Source: Thiobacillus sp. (lineage in GTDB: Bacteria > Pseudomonadota > Gammaproteobacteria > Burkholderiales > Thiobacillaceae). Taken from it: DNA of 13,339 nucleotides. The position numbers were made by a program, and so were the translations under genes. The stretch lies in the NCBI GenBank assembly GCA_020217265.1, contig JAIWOS010000024.1:1-13339 (forward strand). Reading direction: 5' to 3'. The notes under the pieces are model-generated. The model worked only from the letters and a program-made list of their open reading frames with translations. It had not been told where the DNA came from and did not search any database. Of the stretch, positions 7,393-13,339 are shown one piece after another (position 1 is the first letter of the stretch; each line of letters opens with the position of its first letter).

Positions 7393-8427
7393 TTGCGCGC
7401 CGCCACCGTAGCAGACTTGTTCGCCTTTGACGAGGTCATCGACGTGCGTTCACCCGCCGAATTCGCGGAAGACCGCGTGCCTGGCGCCCTCAGCTTGCCC
7501 GTGCTGGACGACGCCGAGCGCGCGCGCGTGGGCACACTGTACAAACAGGTGTCGGCCTTCGAGGCGAAGAAGGTGGGCGCCGCACTGGTGTCGCGCAACA
7601 TCGCGCAGCATCTCGAAACGCACTTCGCCGACAAGCCCCGAAGCTACCGACCGCTGGTGTACTGCTGGCGCGGCGGCAGCCGCAGCGGCGCGATGACGCA
7701 CATCCTGCAGAAAATCGGCTTCGCCGCCGTCCAGCTCGAAGGCGGCTACAAGGCCTATCGCCGGCACGTCGTCGCCGAACTCGCCCGGCTGCCGGCCACC
7801 CTGCACTACCGCGTGATCTGCGGCCCCACGGGCAGCGGCAAAAGCCGCCTGCTCGCCGCGCTGGAACAGGCGGGCGCGCAGGTGCTCGATCTGGAAGCCC
7901 TGGCAGCGCATCGCGGCTCGCTGCTCGGCGCCTTGCCGGGCGCGCCGCAACCCCAGCAGAAGGGCTTCGAGAGCGCCGTCTGGGCCGCACTCGCGCGCTT
8001 CGATCCGGCATGGCCGGTGTATGTGGAATCCGAGAGCAAGCGGATCGGCGCGCTCACCGTGCCCGAGGCGCTGATTGCCGCCATGCGCGCCAGTCCCTGC
8101 GTGCGGATCGAGGCGCCACTGGCCGCGCGCGTGCAATTGCTGACCGAGGATTACGCGCATTTTCTCGCCGATCCGGAAACGCTCAACGCCCGGCTCGCCC
8201 ACCTGGTCGAGCTGCGCGGCAGCGAAACGGTCGCCGCGTGGCAGGCGCTGGCCCGCGCGGGTGCGTGGCCGGAGCTGGTCGCCGCGCTGCTGGAACAACA
8301 TTACGACCCGGCCTACCGCAAATCGCTGGCGCACAACTACGCGCCGCGCCCGGACGATCTCGCGCTCCATGCGGAAAGTCTCGCCCCGGAGGCGGTGCGG
8401 GCGCTTGCCCGGGCCATCGTCGCCTAG
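7393..8427 (+). CDS. selU: tRNA 2-selenouridine synthase
   Basis: SelU (MnmH, YbbB) replaces sulfur with selenium in the 2-thiouridine at the wobble position of certain tRNAs, using selenophosphate from SelD. From the chosen start it has 344 residues (E. coli 364). An N-terminal rhodanese domain shows VIDVRSPAEF and the active-site loop YCWRGGSRS with Cys91. A P-loop domain follows, with Walker A GPTGSGKS (144-151) and DLEALAAHRGS. The PVYVESESKRIG segment and the C-terminal LLEQHYDPAYRKS match the family. The start is uncertain: no ATG fits, and the candidates are TTG at 7393 (AGGG nine bases upstream, chosen) or GTG at 7354, which would overlap selD. The stop shares the palindrome CTAG with the convergent membrane-protein gene. 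Confidence 0.93.
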   Translation: MRAATVADLFAFDEVIDVRSPAEFAEDRVPGALSLPVLDDAERARVGTLYKQVSAFEAKKVGAALVSRNIAQHLETHFADKPRSYRPLVYCWRGGSRSGAMTHILQKIGFAAVQLEGGYKAYRRHVVAELARLPATLHYRVICGPTGSGKSRLLAALEQAGAQVLDLEALAAHRGSLLGALPGAPQPQQKGFESAVWAALARFDPAWPVYVESESKRIGALTVPEALIAAMRASPCVRIEAPLAARVQLLTEDYAHFLADPETLNARLAHLVELRGSETVAAWQALARAGAWPELVAALLEQHYDPAYRKSLAHNYAPRPDDLALHAESLAPEAVRALARAIVA

Positions 8428-8846
8428 ACGAGTTTGCCGATCACGAACCCGATGACGATGCCGACGATGAGCGCGACCGTGAGGCCGCGATAGGTCAGCA
8501 CGTCCTTCGAGTAGCCCCGCCGGATGGCGATGTAGGAAACCAGGTAGCCAAGCGCGTTGACCAGCCAGATGAAACCGATCGACAACACCTTGACGATGAT
8601 CGGACCGATGATGGGCACCAGCGCGATCACCCCCATCAGCCAGGCGAAGGCGTTGGAAATCAGGCCGATCGCGACAAGGCTGCCGGCGATGACGCTCTTG
8701 TCCACGTTGTAGCGCAGCCCCAGCCAGGCCAGCCCGCCCATCGCGCACCACAGCGGCAGCATGATTTTCCAGTTGCGCCACCAGGACGGCCGCTCGGGCG
8801 CTTGCGGGGCCGTTTCTTCCGCTGGCGCGCCCCGGGATTCGTCCAT
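8424..8846 (-). CDS. Small multi-pass membrane protein, function unknown
   Basis: I do not recognise a named family. The protein is about 140 residues. A Pro/Ala/Glu-rich cytosolic-looking N-terminus (1-25, with SWWRNWK) precedes hydrophobic stretches at about 28-44, 51-72, 74-108 (long enough for one or two passes, with VPIIGPIIVKVLSIGF) and 121-138 (LTVALIVGIVIGFVIG). The ATG at 8846 is chosen because GGGGTGA lies just upstream. The alternative GTG at 8852 would overlap the peroxidase stop as GTGA. Either way it is tightly coupled to the DyP peroxidase gene, with a 2-base gap or a 4-base overlap, and is the last gene of the comEC-relA run. A role tied to the peroxidase or to haem is possible but unproven. 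Confidence 0.8.
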   Translation of the reverse strand: MDESRGAPAEETAPQAPERPSWWRNWKIMLPLWCAMGGLAWLGLRYNVDKSVIAGSLVAIGLISNAFAWLMGVIALVPIIGPIIVKVLSIGFIWLVNALGYLVSYIAIRRGYSKDVLTYRGLTVALIVGIVIGFVIGKLV

Positions 8847-8848
8847 GC

Positions 8849-9706
8849 TCACCCCAGCGCGCCCAGATCGGTCGCGCCATCACGCACCGGCGGACACCAG
8901 TAGTAACCGCCTGTCAGCGGGCGGCTGAAACGGAACAGCGCATCGCTGATGCCGTCGTCGTGGCCGGTCATGCGCTTGAGCTGCGCCTCGAAGGCATCGA
9001 AGGATTTGCCGAAAGCGAGGAACACCAGGCCGGCGTCCTCACCCGCCACCCAGGGCATGGAGCGGCGTACCACGAAGGCCTCGGGCTCGAAGTCTTCCTG
9101 CGCCGTGCGCTTGACGTGCGCAGATGCGGGCGCGTCGTCGAGCTCTTCGTTGCTCGCGCGGTCGCGCCCCACGCAGGCATTCTGCTCGGCGGGCGTCATG
9201 GCGTCGAATGCCGTGAAATCGTGCAGCCACTGCTGCACGGCGGCGAACGACGAACCGCCGAAACCAAGCGCAGCCTCGGTCGCCGCCTCGCCCTCGGGGT
9301 TTTCGGTGCCGTCCTCGAAGCCGGTGAGGTCACGGTAATCCTGGTGGCGGAAACTCACGATGGCCTGCTTGAGAACGAAAGCCGGCGCCGCCAGCGCTTC
9401 GAGCCGGTGGCCGCGCAGCAGCAGGTTGCCGGGTTCGTCGCCGCGCAGCCACAGCCACAGCGCGTGCTGGGTGGCGGGGATCGGCGGCCGGGCTTGCGGC
9501 AATTCCGGAAAGGGCCGCAGACCCGGAATCGGGGTGTTCAGGGCGTGCGCGACTGGGGCGCCGATCCCGAGCACGGCCGCCTGCCCGTCGCACCGAGCCG
9601 CGAGTGCGGCCAGTGCGGTCCGGACGTCGCCGCCGGGGGCCAGATCGAAGAACAGATGACGGGCATGGTCGGGAATGGGTTCGAATAGGGCGACGGGTGC
9701 GGTCAT
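8849..9706 (-). CDS. DyP-type haem peroxidase (YfeX-like)
   Basis: Dye-decolourising peroxidases bind haem and reduce hydrogen peroxide with varied electron donors. The product is 285 residues, the size of the short YfeX-type enzymes. The signature GFEDGTENP (129-137) contains the distal Asp132. His197 in SAHVKRTA fits the proximal haem ligand, and Arg214 in VVRRSMPW fits the distal arginine. The end RFSRPLTGGYYWCPP is typical. There is no signal peptide, so a cytoplasmic location is expected. The ATG at 9706 gives the family-like start VALFEPIPDHARHLFF and lies 28 bases after relA. A GTG at 9742, with GAGG six bases upstream, would add 12 residues and overlap the relA stop by eight bases, so the start is not settled. 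The physiological substrate is unknown. Confidence 0.93.
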   Translation of the reverse strand: MTAPVALFEPIPDHARHLFFDLAPGGDVRTALAALAARCDGQAAVLGIGAPVAHALNTPIPGLRPFPELPQARPPIPATQHALWLWLRGDEPGNLLLRGHRLEALAAPAFVLKQAIVSFRHQDYRDLTGFEDGTENPEGEAATEAALGFGGSSFAAVQQWLHDFTAFDAMTPAEQNACVGRDRASNEELDDAPASAHVKRTAQEDFEPEAFVVRRSMPWVAGEDAGLVFLAFGKSFDAFEAQLKRMTGHDDGISDALFRFSRPLTGGYYWCPPVRDGATDLGALG

Positions 9707-9734
9707 GGTCGGTCGGTCAGGTTGAAATGGAAAC

Positions 9735-11879
9735 TCAGGCACGGCGTGCCTCGATCACATTCTGCACGTGTTGCAGGCGGGCAAGCACGCGCGACAGCTG
9801 CGCCAGTTCGCGTACGCGCACGGTCAGCTGCATGTGGGCGTATTCGCCGCGGCTTTCGGTATTGACGCGCAGCACGTCGAGTTTTTCCTTGGCGATGACG
9901 TCGGAAATATCGCGCAGCAGTCCCTGGCGGTCGAACGCCTTCACGTGGAGTTCGACCTCGAACGCGGTGCCGGCGTCGAGCGCCCACTGGGCCGGCAAAA
10001 CGCGCTCGGGGTTGGCGCGCTTGAGCGAGGCGCAGTCGGTGCGGTGCACGGTGAGTCCGCGCCCCACGGTGGTGTAGGCGACGATGGCGTCGGGTGGCGC
10101 CGGCTTGCAGCAGCGCGCCAGCACGAGCGGCACGTCGCCAAGGCCGGGAATCACGACGGGATTGCCGGTGCGGGGCCGCGCGCGCGGTTTCGCCGCGGGC
10201 AGCAAGAGCGCCGGGGCGGACTTGCCGGGTTCCTGCAGGGCGTGGACGAGATCGCGCTGGCCGACGTCGCCGCGGCCGAGCGCGGCGAGGAAGTCGTCGA
10301 GCCTCGCGAACTTGAGACGTTGCGCGACTTTTTCCAGGTTGGGCTCGACCGCGCCAAGCCGCTTGATCTCCTTTTCCAACAGGCTGCGGCCAAGCGCGAT
10401 CTGCTCGCCGACGTCGCGCTGGCGAAACCAGGCGCGCACCTTCGCCCGGGCGCGATGCGTCGCCAGATAGCCGAGCGCAGGATTCAGCCAGTCGCGGCTG
10501 GGCTCGCCTTCCTTCGCGGTGATGATTTCCACGCGCTGCCCGTTCTCCAGCGGGGTGTTGAGCGGCACCATCGCACCGTCGACCCTGGCGCCGCGGCAGC
10601 GATGACCGAGGTCGGTGTGCAGCGCATAGGCGAAATCGACCGGGGTCGCGCCGCGGTCGAGCGCAACCACGCGGCCCTGCGGCGTCAGCACGTAGACCTG
10701 ATCGCGGAACAATTCGGTCTTGAACTGTTCGGAGAATTCGCTGCTGTCTGCAACCTCGTCCTTCCATTCGAGGATGCGCCGCAACCAGGCAATTTTTTCC
10801 TCGTACTGCGTATCGCTCCTGCCGCCTTCCTTGTAGCGCCAGTGCGCGGCCACTCCCAGTTCGGCGTGGCGGTGCATGTCGAAGGTGCGGATCTGCACTT
10901 CGAGTGCGCGATCCTCCGGCCCGATCACCGCCGTGTGCAGCGAACGGTAATCGTTACTCTTGGGCTTGGCGATGTAATCGTCGAATTCGCCGGGAATTGG
11001 CTGCCAGAGGTTGTGCACGATACCGAGCACGGTGTAGCAGTCGATCTCGTGCTTGACCAGCACGCGCACCGCGCGAATGTCGTAGAGCTGGTCGAACGAC
11101 AGGCGTTTCCTGCGCATCTTGTTGACGATGCTTGCGATATGTTTCGGCCGGCCGCTCACTTCGCCCTCGATGCCGTGCAGCGCAAGCTCGGCCTCCAGGC
11201 GCTCGATGATGCCCAGAATGTAGGCCTGGCGGTCGGCACGCTTTTCATCGAGCTGGGCCGCAATGCTCCTGTAGGTGTCGGGTTCGAGAAAACGGAAGGC
11301 CCAGTCTTCCATTTCCCACTTGATCTGCCACACGCCGAGGCGGTTCGCCAGCGGCGCGAACAGCTCGCGCGCCTGCTGGCCGAGCGCGACGCGTGTCGTG
11401 TCGTCCGCCTTGGCCGCGCAGCGCAGGGCATGCGTGCGCTCCGCCAGTTTCACCAGCACGACGCGGATGTCCTCGACCATCGCCAGCACCATCTGGCGCA
11501 AGGCTTCGAGCTGGGCGTGCGGATCGACGCGGCGATCGGTCGCGCTGGTGGCCAGGGTTTCGATCCGCGCCATGGCCGCCACCCCGCGCGCCAGTTTCGC
11601 CGCGGCGCCGAAGCGCGTGTCGAACTCGGGTGCCTCGCCCAGACAGCCCTGCAGCAGCGCCGCCGCGACGGCATCGGCGCCCACCCGCAGTTCCGCGACG
11701 ATCAGTGCGGCGCCGAGAGCGTGATTGAACGCAGGCGTGCCGCCCAGCCGCTCATGCGCCCATTCGAGCGCGCGCCAGGGCAGATCGTTCTCAGCCACCG
11801 GCAGCGCGCGCGCCAGCAATTGCCGCGCCGACTCGTAATCGGCCACCTCGGTGCAACGGGGACGGACGGCTTCGTTCAT
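9735..11879 (-). CDS. relA: RelA-type (p)ppGpp synthetase
   Basis: RelA binds ribosomes carrying uncharged tRNA and makes (p)ppGpp from ATP and GTP or GDP, setting off the stringent response. The protein is 714 residues. The hydrolase-like N-terminal domain is degenerate: where active enzymes have HD followed by ED, this reads LLQGCLGEA (75-83). The synthetase domain (about 240-350) has GRPKHIASIVNKMRRK, DQLYDIRAVRV and EFDDYIAKPKSNDYRSLHT. EFDD at 298-301 is the acidic EXDD motif of monofunctional RelA, not the RXKD of SpoT/Rel. A TGS domain (about 394-455), a zinc-finger segment (Cys590, Cys591, His612, Cys616) and a C-terminal ACT domain (about 640-714) follow. The ATG at 11877-11879 overlaps the comEC stop as ATGA, which settles the start. 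A separate spoT is expected elsewhere. Confidence 0.96.
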   Translation of the reverse strand: MNEAVRPRCTEVADYESARQLLARALPVAENDLPWRALEWAHERLGGTPAFNHALGAALIVAELRVGADAVAAALLQGCLGEAPEFDTRFGAAAKLARGVAAMARIETLATSATDRRVDPHAQLEALRQMVLAMVEDIRVVLVKLAERTHALRCAAKADDTTRVALGQQARELFAPLANRLGVWQIKWEMEDWAFRFLEPDTYRSIAAQLDEKRADRQAYILGIIERLEAELALHGIEGEVSGRPKHIASIVNKMRRKRLSFDQLYDIRAVRVLVKHEIDCYTVLGIVHNLWQPIPGEFDDYIAKPKSNDYRSLHTAVIGPEDRALEVQIRTFDMHRHAELGVAAHWRYKEGGRSDTQYEEKIAWLRRILEWKDEVADSSEFSEQFKTELFRDQVYVLTPQGRVVALDRGATPVDFAYALHTDLGHRCRGARVDGAMVPLNTPLENGQRVEIITAKEGEPSRDWLNPALGYLATHRARAKVRAWFRQRDVGEQIALGRSLLEKEIKRLGAVEPNLEKVAQRLKFARLDDFLAALGRGDVGQRDLVHALQEPGKSAPALLLPAAKPRARPRTGNPVVIPGLGDVPLVLARCCKPAPPDAIVAYTTVGRGLTVHRTDCASLKRANPERVLPAQWALDAGTAFEVELHVKAFDRQGLLRDISDVIAKEKLDVLRVNTESRGEYAHMQLTVRVRELAQLSRVLARLQHVQNVIEARRA

Positions 11880-13339
11880 GGGGATGACGCGGATTGCCAG
11901 TAGCGGCGTTGGGTTGACCGGTATTGTGTAGCCTCGACCCCGGCTTCGCCAAACCGGAAGCGGATCAGGCCATCGCGGTCGCTGCGCAGGATCCGGCCGC
12001 CCGCCTCGCGAAAGCGCGCGGCCACCTGCGGATGCGGGTGCCCGAAACGGTTGCGATAGCCGACCGTGAACACCACCTGTTGCGGCCGCACGCGCGCGAC
12101 GAATTCGGCCAGCGACGAGGTGCGGCTGCCGTGATGCCCGGCGACCAGCACCGTGGCCGCGAGCGGCGCGTCGGATTCCAGCAGTTCGAGTTCGCCGCGC
12201 CGTTCCGCGTCGCCCGTGACGAGCAGGCTGCGCGCGCCACGGCTGACCCGCAGCACGCAGCTGAAATCGTTGTCGCGGCGCCCGCCTTCCCGCCAGGCAG
12301 CGGGCGGCGGATTGAGGATTTCGAACCTGACACCCTCCCACTCCCAGCGCTGGCCGCGCACGCAGCGGCGCGGCGCAGGCGCGCTCGCCAGCAAGGGGCT
12401 GGCGGCCGGCAGACCGTGCAACAGCCAGCCCGTCGGCACGTCGCGCAGCACCGACGCGAGCCCGCCGCTATGGTCATTGTCGTCGTGCGAGACGATCAAG
12501 CCGTCGAGTTCGCCCACCCCGGTCGCGCGCAGGTGGGGCACGACCGTGCGCTCGCCGGCATCGCTGTTGGCGAACGCCGGGCCCGTGTCGTACAGCAGCG
12601 CGTGACGCGCGGTGCGGATGAGCACGGACGTGCCCTGCCCCACGTCGATCACGTCGGCGACGAAATCGCCGGGCGCCAGGCTGGCGCGCGCCGGAAACAG
12701 CAGCGGCAGCCACAGCAGCGCCCCCAGCGCGCGCAGCGGAAAACCGCGCGGCAGCAAGATCCAGACCGTGCCGACCAGCGCCAGCGCAAGCGCCCACCCA
12801 TCGGGCGCCGGGCGGGCGGATGTCGCCCACGGCAGCGCGCTCATCCAGGCCAGCAGGCTGCCCAGGTGCGCCAGCAGCCAGGCGGCCGCCTGCCATAGCT
12901 GAGGCACGATCACGCCCAGCAGCGCCAGCGGCGTGACCAGCCCGCTCACCAGCGGAATGGCGATCGCGTTCGCCAGCGGCGAGATCAACGACACCTGCTG
13001 GAACAGGAGCAGCAAGGCCGGCGCCAGCGCCAGCGTCACCGCGCCCTGCACCGCGATCCAGCCGGCCAGGCGGCCAGGCATGCCGACCCGGCCGAAGCTC
13101 ACCCACAGGATCGCCGCCATCGCGCCGAACGACAGCCAGAAACCGGCCGAAATAACGGCCCAGGGATCGATCAACAGCACGGCGAAAAGTGCCCACACCA
13201 GCGCGGTAAACGGCCGCGCCTCGCGCCGCCCCCAGTACGCCGCGGCCAGCGCGAGCAGCATGAAAAGCGTGCGCTGCGCCGGCACCTGAAACCCCGCCAG
13301 CAGGGCATACGCCGTGGCGGCCAGCACCGCCGCGACGAG
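11876..13339 (-). CDS. comEC: ComEC/Rec2 DNA-uptake channel, C-terminal part (5' end outside window)
   Basis: ComEC is the inner-membrane channel that carries single-stranded transforming DNA into the cytoplasm. The visible part is 487 residues; the frame is open at the right edge, so the N-terminal OB-fold region and the first membrane helices are missing. About residues 1-215 are membrane helices of the competence domain, with conserved GFQVPAQRTLFML, GFWLSFGAMAAI and SPLANAIAIPLVSG. A metallo-beta-lactamase-like domain follows, beginning VADVIDVGQGTSVLIRT and holding the metal motif SHDDNDHSGG (284-293), then SLLVTGDAE and VAGHHGSRTSS. In other bacteria this domain is proposed to degrade the non-transported strand. 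Its TGA overlaps the relA ATG, so relA translation is probably coupled to comEC. Presence of comEC alone does not prove natural competence. Confidence 0.94.
   Translation of the reverse strand, partial: LVAAVLAATAYALLAGFQVPAQRTLFMLLALAAAYWGRREARPFTALVWALFAVLLIDPWAVISAGFWLSFGAMAAILWVSFGRVGMPGRLAGWIAVQGAVTLALAPALLLLFQQVSLISPLANAIAIPLVSGLVTPLALLGVIVPQLWQAAAWLLAHLGSLLAWMSALPWATSARPAPDGWALALALVGTVWILLPRGFPLRALGALLWLPLLFPARASLAPGDFVADVIDVGQGTSVLIRTARHALLYDTGPAFANSDAGERTVVPHLRATGVGELDGLIVSHDDNDHSGGLASVLRDVPTGWLLHGLPAASPLLASAPAPRRCVRGQRWEWEGVRFEILNPPPAAWREGGRRDNDFSCVLRVSRGARSLLVTGDAERRGELELLESDAPLAATVLVAGHHGSRTSSLAEFVARVRPQQVVFTVGYRNRFGHPHPQVAARFREAGGRILRSDRDGLIRFRFGEAGVEATQYRSTQRRYWQSASSP

Noticed and set aside
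7374..7634. An N-terminal extension of SelD by 87 residues
   Set aside because: It lies entirely over the selU coding region on the opposite strand, and SelD proteins start at the METIKLTQFSHG-like segment.
8849..8900. C-terminal encapsulin-targeting peptide on the DyP peroxidase
   Set aside because: The protein ends about ten residues after the conserved YYWCPP segment, without the flexible linker and typical cargo motif, and no encapsulin gene is present in the window.
9768..11903. A 711-codon open frame on the plus strand opposite relA
   Set aside because: Its composition (rich in His, Arg, Ala, Gly, Val) is that of a reverse-complement shadow, and relA is intact in the opposite frame.
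11880..12341. An N-terminal extension of RelA into comEC
   Set aside because: The extension reads comEC DNA out of frame; the ATG at 11877-11879 overlapping the comEC stop gives a normal RelA length.

Overview
This is chromosomal core-genome DNA from a GC-rich proteobacterium, most probably a betaproteobacterium. The evidence is protein character plus gene order: guaA and guaB beside a DUF4124 protein, then ratB-ratA divergent from smpB, and comEC followed by relA. I cannot name a genus. I saw no insertion sequence, phage gene, CRISPR array, tRNA or rRNA, and no stretch longer than about 210 bases without a gene.

Layout, left to right. Positions 1-407 (minus) hold the N-terminal part of gyrA, cut by the window edge. 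Positions 589-3688 (minus) carry guaB then guaA, the two enzymes that turn IMP into GMP. A sigma70-type promoter lies before guaB, and a clear intrinsic terminator hairpin sits between the two genes. Positions 3896-4721 (plus) encode two exported small proteins, an alanine-rich lipoprotein and a DUF4124 protein. A strong intrinsic terminator lies inside the signal-peptide codons of the second. Positions 4722-5503 (minus) are ratA-ratB, facing smpB (5554-6003, plus) across 50 bases. A 57-residue arginine-rich protein of unknown function follows at 6163-6336 (plus), with its own promoter-like sequence. Positions 6333-8427 are a divergent selenium pair: selD (minus) and the tRNA 2-selenouridine synthase gene selU/mnmH (plus). 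Positions 8424-13339 (minus) form a tight run in transcription order: comEC (5' end outside the window), relA, a DyP-type peroxidase and a small membrane protein.

How the genes fit together. GuaB and GuaA supply GMP and hence GTP. RelA uses GTP or GDP to make (p)ppGpp, which is known in several bacteria to restrain GTP synthesis. SmpB (trans-translation) and RatA (reported in E. coli to block subunit association) both act on ribosomes. SelD makes selenophosphate and SelU uses it to modify tRNA wobble uridine. ComEC is the inner-membrane channel for transforming DNA.

Most of this is ordinary housekeeping sequence. The points most worth a second look are the terminator that doubles as signal-peptide code (4263-4300), the terminator between guaB and guaA (2171-2202), the unknown 57-residue protein, and the coupled relA / peroxidase / membrane-protein run. 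I did not find a convincing new multi-gene system.
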